NCBI GenBank assembly: GCA_015680685.1
Contig: MNCI01006599.1
Location: 4,265 to 57,024 of the forward strand
Source of the DNA: Gnetum montanum
Taxonomy: Eukaryota; Streptophyta; Gnetopsida; Gnetales; Gnetaceae
Length of the DNA: 52,760 nucleotides
Direction: 5' to 3'
The position numbers and the translations under genes were made by a program. Under the pieces are notes generated by a model that ran no database searches, had not been told where the DNA came from, and worked only from the letters and a program-made list of their open reading frames with translations. Positions within the stretch are counted from its first letter, which is position 1. Each line of letters starts with the position of its first letter. Below are positions 8,997 through 19,859 of this stretch, piece by piece.

Positions 8997-10740
8997 GATG
9001 TCTTCTTTTTACCATAAGAAGATGCAACATGAAAGTAAAGAATAAGGATGATATGCCCTAGCAACCTAAAATCGTCTAACCACATTTAGACACCTATTAT
9101 CAAAATTTTAGTTTTAGCCTCCACCAAGATTATCATTTGCAATGAAGGGACATGAAAGGTAATATTGTGTGACCATCTAATTGCTCAATTCCATCAATGC
9201 TCATGGTAGCAGTAATTAAAGTTAGACTAGAAGTGGTTACTAGTAATTACAAAGTGGTTGACAAAATTTTCAAGTCTTAACAACCTACCAAAGCCTAACT
9301 ACAAAAGGATTATTTCATGGAAGTACACCATAAAGTTGCAAAGGGAAAGGAGGCTACCATTCCACTAACATCACAATATGAGAAGGAGGATACTGGTTAT
9401 TAATGATACAAATCTCATCACCAAATTATTCAATCCCTACTACATATGACATGATAAATTCATGATTACATTTAATCTTGGCTAGCAACCAAGGAAAAGG
9501 AAGGATTGAACCAAACACAAGAAAGACCTCTAGGCCTAGGTCTTCTAACAAGTCAAGTCAAGATGACTAAAGGGATCATGAAATGAGAGTAAGCTGGAAC
9601 AACTCTCCTAATTCTCCATCTTCCTCATCCTCATCATCATGTAGCTCTAATGAAGGTAAATGTAACTAAGAAAGAAGGGGTAATGGCAGATGACCTAGTA
9701 GAGATTATTAGAGAGATCATCATAGGGATGAAAAAAGAGATGATAGATGTAACAAAACAATAAGGCATAGAGTTTAAACAAGACATAATAGGCACAATAG
9801 AAGTGGGCATGGTCATAAAGGAGACAATGAGGATAGAGATAATTATGATGAACACTTACATGCTACTCATAGCATGATTAACATTAGGAAGATAGTCTAC
9901 ATTCTTGCTAGACATTAAAGGAATCGCTGAATAAAGCAACTAGATATGAAGAAAATTCCTAGGTACAAATCTTTCAAGATGTTTGTGCCTTGAAAAATGT
10001 AGAGAATAAATGGAAAAAGCTAAAATTATTTCCTAGGATACTCATCAAGGAATTGGAATATTGGTATTGTTCTTGGAACCAAAATTCATCAAAATGTGGA
10101 GTACAATGTTGAAAATCTTTAATGAGAAATATCAAGCATACTCTAGGATGTCCAATTTAAGGAAGTAGATTTAGAAATGGAGGCAAGGAAATCATAAGTC
10201 CCTTGATGTAACCCTGGGTAGGTATTACTCACTATTACACTAATGCCTAGGTTATGACTTCTCTAAGAGCAAACAACTACATCATATTATAGATGGACTT
10301 TGAAACAAGACAAGGGAGACTCTTGAAGTCTATGCTTAAGGGAGACTTTCAAAGATGAGAGCCCATCATTTTTAGAGATTAATTGATTAGGGAGCAAAAG
10401 AGGATTGAGAACTAAAGAAGAGAGAGAGCTCTAAGGAGTACAATAGAGATATTTTTCTCCCTAAAAAGGAGGTTCATTTTGTGAACTAGAAGATGAGGCA
10501 TCATTGGAAGAGGTGGTAGAGAGGAAATCCTTGCTAATCCAAAAGTCAGTAATTGAAATTTCGGTAAAATTTGACAAAATGTAGGACTCAATTGATGAAA
10601 CGTTTAAAAAAAACATTGAAAATTATAGAGGAAAATCCATAGCAACGTAGAGCTAGAGACAAGAACAAAAGGAAGAAAAAAAATCTAGGGAAGGATTGCT
10701 ATTGGCAAAAGAAAAAATTAGCTATAATATGACTACCAAT
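8997..10740 (+). pseudogene. gag remnant of element A
   Basis: The start (aagatgtcttctttt) and several later blocks match the gag of elements B and C: the catagcatgattaa block, the gacatgaa-type hinge before the retrotransposon gag domain, aattatttcctaggata, and tggagtacaatgttgaaaat. These are the same positions that read IPRFEGGYNADPQ and EAESWY in C. There are many stops and shifts. The element ends abruptly at about 10740 where the LRR copy 2 flank begins, so protease, downstream region and 3' LTR are missing. Confidence 0.65.
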
Positions 10741-10744
10741 GTCA

Positions 10745-11373
10745 TTACTAGCAAATGGCAAATATGACTACCATGGTAAGAGTTTTAATGTACAATTTGT
10801 TGAAGGGTTTGGATTTTGTGTGTAAAATATAATTTCCTTATAGACAACTTATAACAAGAATTTCTCCATAGCTGTAGTTGTTATAAAGGATCATATGAAA
10901 AAAAAGAAGATGAATAAGATAGTCTTGGTTGCCGATATTCACATTGTTATTGTGACTAGAATTTAACATGTTGATGGCATGAAAGATGAAAAATAAATTA
11001 GGAAAATTACATCAAATAAACTTAGCAAAATCGTTTATGACAAGCAAATTGTAAAAACCTTCTTGCATTTAAATCATAGGTTAACATTGTATCTGTTTGC
11101 AATGAACTCTCTCATGGTATTGATAAAAAAAGCTTGTGAAAATCACAAGGAACCTATTTTCTTTCATCTATTACACAAAATGTTCAAAGTCATTTTTGAA
11201 ATTTTATATTTTATAAGCTTATTTAAGATGTACAGTCTATAAATAATACCATTTATTGCTTACCTACAGAAATAGATGCTATCACCTACTATTAAGCTTT
11301 TACATTGTGAAGAACATACTTCAAACAATAATAAGTAGAGAAAAAATAACATTAGCCCCTATAATACAACAAT
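10745..11373 (-). other. 3' flank of LRR copy 2 (duplicated)
   Basis: Homologous to 1480-2187 with substitutions and small gaps throughout, for example the aatcataggttaacattgta and gaacctattttctttcat blocks. It defines the downstream limit of the shared duplicated unit at the junction with element A. Confidence 0.7.
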
Positions 11374-12883
11374 CTAAAAGCAATAAGTAGCATAGTAGTC
11401 AGGAAAAGCATCCCAATGACAATACAGTGCTATGGTTGTCCCATAGGATAAACCAATACCTAATCCAAATGCTATTAATGATACATGTTCTTCTATTCAA
11501 TCCCAACAATGCTTTGAATTACTAGGCTATAAACTTTGATTTCTTTTAGCTTTTTCACAATCATCATGAGGAAAAACTCTACATAAACAATAATTTTCAG
11601 CAAATGCACCATCATCAAATGTAGTAAATTGGGTAGACCAAGGGATTTTACCATAGAGGTGATTATTGGAAACATTGAAAACCCCCAAAAATGCTATGTA
11701 ACTTAGCTACTCAAGAATTGCACCAGTTAATCTATTTGAATCCAAATCAATTTTTTCTAACATTACCAATTTTCCTATGCTATCTGGTATATGGCCACTC
11801 AACATGTTGTGAGATAAGTTAAGTAGCCTTAATTTACCCAGTTCACCAATGCTGTTTGGAATCTTGCCGATGAGATTATTACATGACAAGTCTATCAAAT
11901 TGTTGTATGATGTCATGTATTGATTCATAAGTTCTAGCCCCTTTTTCCTAAAAATCATTTTCACACTAGAGGGAAGGTCTTGCTCTAGGACCAAGAAAGC
12001 TTCTGTATCAACAAATGGTAAGGCTAGATCTAATTTTGAATGTCCCATGCTATCATTTCAAATGTGATTAAATCCCTTTAGTTTTTCAAGATGCAATGGA
12101 ATACAACGATAAAAATGGTTGTTGGATAAATTGAGGACCTGCAAGTTAAACAAATTTACCATCCATTCTAGAATCTCTCCTTCCAATGGATTGTAACCTA
12201 GATTTAAGGTCTTGAGCATTATCATATCTCTTAAATATTCTAGAAGGGGACTAGTTAGCCTATTTTTTCTAAAATCTAGTGACATCAGATGCTTGCAACC
12301 AGCCATGGATTTGGATAGCAAGCTCAAAAATGCATTAAAAATGCAAACAAAATCCTTAAAGAAGATGGGAAAATCATAGATACCTCTCTATTGAAACTAT
12401 TATTTGAAAGTATGAGGCTATGTAGTTGGACACAATTGCTCAAATTCTACGGAAGGTTTCAAGATAACCTATTATTGGACACATGTAAATATTGTAGTCC
12501 AAAGTAATTGCTTAAACTATGGGGAAGTTTTCCAGATAGTCTATGCTTCGAGACATCTAAATGTTGAAGTTGGTTGAGCATTCCAATTCCTTTTGGAATT
12601 GAACCATTTAATCCAGTGCTGGCCAAATTTAGAATAGATAACCATTCCATCTTCCTAATGCAATTCAAAATGTGGCCTCTCAGATGAGCATTCACTTTCA
12701 ACACCTCCAAATTCCTCATATGACACATCTTTGTGATTAACACTCCCATTGTGTTTTTTGTTGATATATGCAAAATGGAAAGATCTGAAAGTCTTCAAAT
12801 ATTATTAGGGATTTGTCCTTGCAAACCATCTCCCACCAAGACTAGTGACTAAAGATTCTACATGCCTACAAAACATTTGGATA

Positions 12884-12888
12884 TGTGG
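12884..12888. other. Target-site duplication, left
   Basis: tgtgg immediately left of the copia element, identical to 14997-15001 on the right. Joining across them restores the LRR reading present in copy 1 at about 3862-3866. Confidence 0.85.
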
Positions 12889-13175
12889 TGTTAGGAAACG
12901 AATGAAGTGAAAAAAGAAAGAATAGGAAAAACAAACATATAGAGAACACATAGAATTTTCATGGTTTAGCAACATTGGCTTTTCATTCATGGCCACAATA
13001 GAGTTTCATTATATATTATGTAGATTACAGTTACAAGAGAGTTATAGAACGTTACCAAGAGTTACAGTTACAAGAGAGTTAAAAAATGTTACAAAAATAT
13101 GCATAAAGAAACCATCTGTAACCAAAACTAGCTCATGATCCAATAATCTAGATCAGTCACCATATGACTCCAACA
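12889..13175 (-). repeat. 3' LTR of copia element
   Basis: 287 bp. It pairs with 14689-14996 and contains short internal repeats built on gttacaagagagtta. It is about 21 bp shorter than the other LTR, mainly by one repeat unit. Confidence 0.88.
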
Positions 13176-13679
13176 ATCTCCCACTTGGAGACTAATCTAA
13201 GAGAAAAAAACTCTTGCAACCTTGCTTCTCCCATGTACACCATCAACTCCTAGTGTGGTGCCTCCTCATCACTAACCATGGAGTCCTACTAAGGTCATGC
13301 AAAGCCTCATCACTAACCAATATCAACAAACTTCAAGTCTGGTAATCTTCCCTGTGAGGCAAGGAACTTCATTTCCTTTTCACTCATGTGATCCAACCTT
13401 CGATTCCACAACGTTGACATTGATTCTGAATCAACCACTAATATTATGTCTTTTATTTTTTACGTGGTGTACAATATTCACACCTTATTTCCCTGAGTAA
13501 AAATCAAATTTCCTTTAATTATTTTCTAGGATCTACCTCCAAATACTATACTATACCCTTTAGCATTTATCTGACCCATAGAAATAAGGTTTTTTCTTTA
13601 AACTTGAAACATGTCTAACATTTTGTAACTTCAGTTGCTTCCCATGGGTAGTCTTTATATAAACATCATCCTTCCCCAC

Positions 13680-14660
13680 AATGTTCATTGGCTCATCATC
13701 TGCAAGATAAACCTTTCCATAATTCTTAGTATATAGTTATTAAATAGTTCGTTAGAAGGAGTAGAGGGAAATGATGCATCTAAATCAAGAATCCAGGATT
13801 CAATACCACTTTCCACACAACAAACCAGGGCATTAGCAATTTCTTTGGTAGTTGCATTTGTTGAATCATCATGCTGATTTTTATTTTCTTTATTTAGTTT
13901 CATGCACTATTTCTTAAGGTGACCTTTCTGATTGCAATTCCACTAAGTGACATTCTTGTGACCCTAGGATCTACTTCTTTTTTTGGACTTTGGTTTTCCG
14001 TAGCCCTGATTCTATCCTTGTTGAAGAATTCTACCTTTGCGTTCATTACTCAAGGTAAAACTTGAAGATTCACTTGACTCCCTTCTACGTATATCCTCAC
14101 TGAGAATTAGATCTTGAACTCTAGACAACTTCAGTTTTTGATCTGTTGATGAATTGCTAACTGTAGTCACTGTTGCAGACTAGCTATCAGGCAGTGATGA
14201 AAACAAGATCAATGGTTTAATCTCATCATCAAAGTCTATTTCCATAGAACTCAACTAACTTGTGATCACATTAAACTCATTGATGTGATCTGTAGTCGAT
14301 GCACCTTTAGACATCCTCAGATTGAATAATTGGTGCATCAGATATAGCTTGTTCGAGATAGATGGTTTCTCATACATATCTGATAAGGCCTTCATCAAAC
14401 CCTGAGTAGTCTTTTCATTGATGATATTGAATGCAACATTCCATGATAACATAAAAAAAATCACCCCAAAATCCTAGTGATCTAATAGTTCTTAATCCTC
14501 TTTGCTCATATGATTTAGCTTCTTCCCCAACAATGGTTCATGTAATTTTTTCTAGTACAGATAATCTTTGATTTGCATCTTCCAAAACCCAAACTTTGTC
14601 CCATCGAAGTTGTCGATTCTGACTTTCCCATCCTCAGACATCATCACTCCCACTGATGCT
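13680..14660 (-). pseudogene. copia gag and protease remnant
   Basis: Read from right to left: the gag N terminus with VRIDNFDGTKFGFWKMQIKD (about 14640-14555), a central part with LMKALSDMYEKPSISNKLYL and INEFNVITS (14464-14255), then a basic stretch. A worn protease site follows (ESWILDLDASFPSTPSNELF, about 13840-13770), where the usual DSGAS has become DLDAS. Stops separate the parts. The order and motifs are those of plant copia polyproteins. The active-site change and missing downstream domains show it is dead. Confidence 0.85.
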
Positions 14661-14688
14661 TTGCAAACCTGGCACTTTGATACTAGTT

Positions 14689-14996
14689 TGTTAGGAAATG
14701 AATTAAGTGAAAAAAATAAGAATAGGAAAAACAAGCACACATAAAACACACTAAATTTTCATATTTTAGCAAGATCACCTCTTCATTCATAGTTTCCCTA
14801 GAGTTTTATTATATATTTTGCAAGTTACAATTATAAGAAAGTTACAAAATGTTCCAAGAGAGTTATAGAATGTTATAAAGAGTTACAGTTACAAGAGAGT
14901 TAAAGAATGTTACATAAATATGCATAAAGAAATCATCTGTAATCAAAACTAGTGCATGACCTAATAATCTGGATTAGTCACCACATGACTCCAACA
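14689..14996 (-). repeat. 5' LTR of copia element
   Basis: 308 bp, ends TGTTGG and CTAACA on the minus strand. Differences from 12889-13175 are scattered along the whole length, so the insertion is not recent. Confidence 0.88.
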
Positions 14997-15680
14997 TGTG
15001 GAACTCTAATTTGCTGCTTAAATTGAGGCCCCTGAGCATTTTCAACCTACACAACTCTTGTGGGATTCTTCTACTAAGATTACTTCCCTCTAGCTACAGA
15101 TACTCTAGATTTTTAAGGCTTTTAATATGGGAAGATATAGCTCCTAAAGTTATACCACCATCTAGACTTAGCAATCCCAATTGTGGCAAGTTCCCTAACT
15201 ACTGAGGAAAACTACATGACACATGCATTTCCATTATTCATAGGGTTAGTGTTGACAACTGCTTTAGTTCCCTATATTCCAATGGATTGTAGCCACTTAT
15301 CTAGTTTCCTAAAAGGTATAGGTAAGTAAGCTTTGACAAGTTTCCCCATTGCCAAGGTATGGGTCCCTCCAACACACTATCAATTACTCTGTATTCTTCA
15401 TCTCAACTAATTTTAGGGTCTTCAAGATATGATACTTGGACTATAGAGAGATTGCATAGCCATGCTATCGTAGAGACATTCAATGCATTTTCGATCAAGT
15501 AAAACTCCTCAAGTGATGAATAGTTAATTAATGACAAGGGACCAGATCCATGGAATTCATTATTGTTTAGCCAGAGTTTCTGTAGATGATTCAATTAACC
15601 AATTTTGGTCGAAATTGCACCAGAAAGTTCATTCTATATTAAATCTAAGCTATGAAAAGTTGAAAAATTGGATTTGGAGA

Positions 15681-15755
15681 AAGGGATCTCACCCAGTAAT
15701 TGGTTAGCACAAAGAAGCAGCATTTGCAAGTGCTACATGTGATCAATCTCTAGAG
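15681..15755 (-). other. Extra LRR unit at the intron acceptor of copy 2
   Basis: On the coding strand copy 2 has about 72-75 bases between the intron end (TTGGATTACAAG) and the IPFS segment that copy 1 lacks. Read with one stop they give SIPLEIDHM-HLQMLLLCANQLLGEIPFS, one typical LRR. Copy 1 joins exon 1 directly to QIPFS with a good acceptor. Confidence 0.6.
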
Positions 15756-16439
15756 GTATGGAACTTGTAATCCAAAGAAGAAGAAGAGGAATCTTTCAGT
15801 AGCATGTACAATGTATCCATGGAAATAGAAAATGAGAATACAAACCATGGATTAAAGGTAAGGAGGAAAATAAAACCAACCTTTTAATTAGTTAAAACTA
15901 AGATTTAGCCTTAGTAGCCACATTAGGCGAGTCATCTCTGTGGGAATGGTACCATGAAGATTATTCCAAGACAAATCAAATGAAGTTAGAGAGGTGAGAT
16001 TGCCCACAAATGCTGAAATGAAACACTTGAGTGCTAAACTACTAAGTTCAAGCAATACCATTCTCCAACTACTCATGTTGGTGCTTGCATAAATGACTTT
16101 GTAGCAGTCATAATAGAGTTTTCCAGATCTGGTGTGGCTTTGATTGCCAAGATGGTTATCCAAAATATACATGAATCCTTCCCTAACCTTCAGCAATGCT
16201 TCAATTTCTACATCAAATGCTGTAGTAGGAAAAGTAGCAGACTGCAGGGAAGGAAGAGCATTTGATAGAGGCAAACACGGAGCAGAGTAAAGGAAAGCCA
16301 GTGTCACAGTCATGGCCATTGACAAAACCAAACTCAAACTGAGGGTTGTTGCCATGGTTCATTTCTTAGAATTCAGAAAATAGACAATGAAAAAAAGGAA
16401 AAAAATAGAGATTATATAAATATGCAATATCAAATAAAG

Positions 16440-17420
16440 ATTATATCAATATGCAGTTCTAGATCCCTGGTTCATGAATCATGAGTGACTTCATGAATGA
16501 GGTTTTATAATAAGTGCAAGGCCATACAAGTAGAAAATTCCTATTTCTTCCAAGAGATCGAGAAGGAACTTGACTTTTAACTTGATTTTTGATTGATTTG
16601 GTTAAGCAAATTCCATGCAGTTTGTTGAACACACTAGGAATTCACACACGATTAATCGTAAGATATGTCAAAATATTGTCAAGCAAATTATTGTGAAAAT
16701 GAGCAATTATTTGTATAGTTGTTACAATGTGTAGACTACAAACCAAAAATTTGTGTCAAACTCCCAACATAGAACACAAATTTATAGCAACACAACTAGA
16801 CCCCACATGGGGTTACTATATGTTTCTTTTCCACACCAACTCACAATTCATGGTATTAAGCAAATTCCTATGAGTTTCTTGTAGCCACACACATTCTTCA
16901 AGTTTGTTCTTAATAAGGCTTTAAGTGTAGTTATGAAATTCATGGATTTTTTCCAAGACATGTAGCAACTTGTGTGAACTTGGTTTCTGCTGCTACACTT
17001 GTCTATTACACACCCAATCCTAATAAAAAAGCCATGGTATTAAGCAAATTCCACAAAGTTTGTTGCATTTTCCATACATTTATGATGAAGCGAGTAGGTG
17101 ATTGAACAAAGACTATGAAATTCATGTCTCCTTCCAATAAAGCAACTTGTCTTGACATGATTTTTGTTGTTAATGCATTAGTCTTTTTTACACCCAATCC
17201 CAATTCATGGTATTAAGAAAATTCTATAGAATTCCTTACACCCACTTCACATTTATCATGAGAGAGAGTTTGTGAACAAGGTTTTATAAAAAGTGTGGCT
17301 AGCTTGATGTATACTATTGCACTTTTCTTTGTCGCACCCAACCCTAATCCATGGTATTAAGTAAATGCCAAAGTTTTGTACACCTACCACACTTTTATAC
17401 ACTACTAATCAATAAATTGC
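16440..17420 (-). repeat. Diverged tandem repeats upstream of LRR copy 2
   Basis: The block ttaagcaaattcc and relatives recur at about 16604, 16856, 17038, 17211 and 17357, at steps of about 252, 182, 173 and 146 bases. Each is preceded by cacccaatcc-type and catggtatt-type sequence and followed by gtttgttg- or cacactt-type sequence. The first two are homologous to copy 1 upstream repeats. The later ones are absent there because the Helitron-derived repeat abuts at 5812. Confidence 0.65.
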
Positions 17421-17528
17421 AACATATAAAATTCATGAATTAACTTGATTTAACTTTTCTTCTCACTTATCCATCTTACTGGTGATAGTTTTTTTAGTAC
17501 ATTGGACTTGTGAAGTAAAAGAGAAAGG

Positions 17529-18131
17529 TGTAACAGTGTTGTCCTTGGAAAAAATCATTTGGCACCACCTAAGAGTCCCAACAGTAGCAACAAGAGAGAG
17601 GGAAAACTCAAGGTGAACTACACCTTAGTGTTCAACATCAAAAATCAGTTCCCAAAGGTACAAGATGTTCAATCCTTCAACAAATTCTTGCATCATCGTA
17701 ACCCTCTTGGCCATTGGCAAGTGGTTGAGGATCATGTTGTCAACTTTAAGAAGTTTTCCCTCATAGTTTTTGTACCTTGTTAAGAGGGTCAAGGTCCTTG
17801 ATAGGTACTTCATCATTGTTACTAACATTATTTGGTTCAGGTGTTGCATCATGTGCCTTGTCATGCATGCACTCCTCCCCTTCATCATGAGGATCAAAGC
17901 CAATAGGAGCCTCACTCGCAATGCAACTCCCCTTGCTTTTTGGTTGTGTGTCATGGCTCACTAGCAATGAACCATGAACCACCACCAAACTCTTAACATG
18001 AACCTTTCACTCTGATACCAAGTGTAATGGTGTCACCTTTGGAAAACACCATTTGGCATCATCTGAGAGTTCTAATAACAGCAATGAGAGAGAAGGTAGA
18101 CTCAAGGTGGACTACACCTCAGTGCTTAGCA
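17529..18131 (-). mobile_element. TRIM-like miniature LTR element
   Basis: Direct terminal repeats of about 108 and 109 bp (17529-17636 and 18023-18131) begin tgtaa and end in ca. On the minus strand the right repeat is followed, after two bases, by TGGTATCAGAGTGAAAGG, an almost perfect tRNA-iMet primer site (18010-18020). The 386-bp inside has a 75-residue open frame (17988-17761) without known motifs. This is the layout of a terminal-repeat retrotransposon in miniature, which moves with enzymes made elsewhere. The polypurine tract is weak and I found no target duplication. Confidence 0.6.
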
Positions 18132-18479
18132 CCTTGTGTCACAACATAGTACATAACCTATTAGCTAATGATTAGATGTGCTAGTATTCTCAAAGCATTA
18201 ATTATGCAACTAAACCATCTAGGCATTTGTACATACACAATAAGCAGACAACACACTAATACCCTTATAAGGACTAAGATACATTCCTATGCTAATGTAT
18301 CTGGTCATAAGCTAAACTTCGAAAAGAGAACTATGTCCCAAGTATTGAAGCCAAAGCTCCTCTACAAGCCTACATATCCTTGTAGTGAGGTTTATAAGGA
18401 ATCAATGCCCATGTAATTTTAAATGATAGATAAAGTAGCATGATATCCAAAGGATCTTCATGCTTCTCCTACCCTTGTT
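18132..18479. other. No recognisable gene
   Basis: An 82-residue plus-strand open stretch (18168-18416) has no motif. The sequence may be the far, decayed end of the minus-strand Helitron reading or its flank. Confidence 0.4.
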
Positions 18480-18928
18480 TTGAAGGGAAACAACCTTCGA
18501 TCCACCAACAAGACATGTTTTTCTACATAAGGTATACCCAATTATACATCCTATCAACATCTTGTAAGCTAGACATCTCTAATTCTTTTCTCTGGAAATG
18601 AAATGACTTGTTGATAACATATGATGATTAAGAATTTTAAAATCATACTCCTCATGATTTTGCACCAATGGTGTTATATCAATGAATTATCATTCTTCCT
18701 CCAATGCTTGTTGGAATTCTTCTTTAATATTATTCTCTATTCCATCATACAAATGTTGAGGAAAAAACTACTTCATTTCAATCTTCTTATCATTACAACC
18801 AAGGTTTTTCTTCACATATTTAAACAAATAATGCAAAAACAACATAGCCTAATAGTATTCAATCCATCTTTAGTTCCTTTACTTTGGTGGAATGAGAAAT
18901 TTGGGATAATATCTTACAATTGCATTTG
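18480..18928 (-). pseudogene. Helitron Rep/helicase remnant, second segment
   Basis: Read on the minus strand, with stops, this continues the Helitron protein of 31900-29136: EPNAIVRYYPKFLIPPK comes directly after the target duplication of element B, then FFPQHLYDGIENNIKEEFQ and DITPLVQNHEEYDFK. The VRYYPKF piece matches the segment that follows the Rep domain in plant Helitron proteins. No Walker A or later helicase motif is visible before homology fades at about 18480, so the helicase half is lost or unrecognisable. Confidence 0.6.
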
Positions 18929-18933
18929 GTTCT
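18929..18933. other. Target-site duplication of element B, left
   Basis: gttct, repeated at 29131-29135 immediately after the right LTR. Joining the two flanks restores a continuous Helitron reading. Confidence 0.85.
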
Positions 18934-19548
18934 TAATATATCACAATTTACCATGGCTATAATATCAAGNNNNNNNNNNNNNNNNNNNNNNNNNNNNNNN
19001 NNNNNNNNNNNNNNNNNNNNNNNNNNNNNNNNNNNNNNNNNNNNNNNNNNNNNNNNNNNNNNNNNNNNNNNNNNNNNNNNNNNNNNNNNNNNNNNNNNNN
19101 NNNNNNNNNNNNNNNNACTAGTCTCAAGCACTTAAGTGTGACTGCTTGATAACCCAGTAATGCTATCACTTAGTACACCTAGTAGTGGTACACTTGGCGA
19201 TCCTAGTAGTAGTTACATAAAGCCCAAGCTATGAATGGAAGATTAGAAATGGATACTCATCACACTAGTCTAAACTATATTTTTTTACTATTTACTTAGA
19301 ATTAGAATTAATATTTCATTATGTTTACTAGGCATAATATGTCCAACACAACATCAATTATCATACACCTCACTAAGAGCTAAACCATACACATAGATTA
19401 TACTAGCTCTAGATGGGAAGACAACAATCCCGAACTTTAACTAATTACTAGCATAATTACATTACCTTTATCCACAAAGTTGAACCAAGTTACACATGGA
19501 CACTCATATATTGTATGGTTAGGTGTTGGATTACTCCATTGCTCATCA
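18934..19548 (+). repeat. 5' LTR of element B (with gap)
   Basis: Starts taatatatcacaatttacc, matching tgataaatcacactttacc of the right LTR, with the terminal TG changed to TA. It ends gctcatca, and 147 undetermined bases lie inside (18970-19116). After the end, ttagcatcattgacggc is a worn primer site of the tRNA-Asp type. Confidence 0.85.
18970..19116. other. Assembly gap (147 N)
   Basis: The gap lies in the U3/R part of the left LTR. In the intact right LTR the distance between the same landmarks implies about 426 missing bases, so the stated gap length is probably a placeholder. Confidence 0.9.
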
Positions 19549-19859
19549 TTAGCATCATTGACGGCGCAAGTCAACGTATGCTTAGTAATTAATTTCACAA
19601 AGTTTGTTATAACTGGAACAAAAATTCAAACTTTTTAATTCTAAGACAAGCACACTAAAAATAAACATCTCAAAATATAATTTGGCTTCAAAATAAAACA
19701 ACATCACCTGCGAGGGACTTAGAAACAAGCAATGACAAAATCGAAGAAGAAGAAGAAGACTGGAGTATGCTGATGTAGACAAGGATCTCATATGCTCATC
19801 ATGACCCTTACTATTTCAATTTTACATTCACCTTTCATTTGGAGGACTAGTTAAGGTGA

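Larger units (their letters stand above)
12889..14996 (-). mobile_element. Deleted Ty1/copia element inside LRR copy 2
   Basis: A 2.1-kb element on the minus strand with LTRs at 14689-14996 (5') and 12889-13175 (3'), ends TGTTGG...CTAACA, and a perfect 5-bp target duplication. Next to the 5' LTR is TAGTATCAAAGTGCC, a worn form of the tRNA-iMet site. Before the 3' LTR is AAGTGGGAGATTG, a typical copia polypurine tract. Inside remain gag and the start of the protease. Integrase, reverse transcriptase and RNase H are gone, so it is a deletion derivative needing outside enzymes. It interrupts an LRR repeat of copy 2 and so postdates the duplication. Confidence 0.9.
11374..16355 (-). pseudogene. 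LRR receptor-like protein, decayed copy 2
   Basis: Homologous to copy 1 from signal peptide to stop. Identifiable pieces in order are 16355-15888 (MATTLSLSLVLSMAMTVTLA, then EIEALLKVREG), 15594-15403 and 15210-14997. After the copia insertion come 12885-12459, 12327-12058 and 12048-11374 (KMIFRKKGLELMNQYM, IDLSCNNLIGKIPNSIG, cap and membrane anchor region). Frameshifts and stops occur in every part. The WHGVTC of the N-terminal cap has become YKVIYA, removing its cysteine. Most CpG sites of copy 1 are TpG or CpA here, as expected of long-methylated DNA. After the intron it keeps one extra LRR unit absent from copy 1. It cannot encode a receptor. Confidence 0.85.

Noticed and set aside
16600-17400. 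Regularly spaced repeats as a CRISPR-like array
   Set aside because: The units are long, diverged and unevenly spaced, their spacers are mutually homologous, and the DNA is plant nuclear.
17529-17533. Target-site duplication for the TRIM-like element
   Set aside because: The five bases before it (aaagg) and after it (ccttg) are not the same.
18010-18020. A tRNA-like 3' end (ctctgatacca)
   Set aside because: There is no cloverleaf around it. Its place beside a terminal repeat makes it the complement of a retrotransposon primer site.
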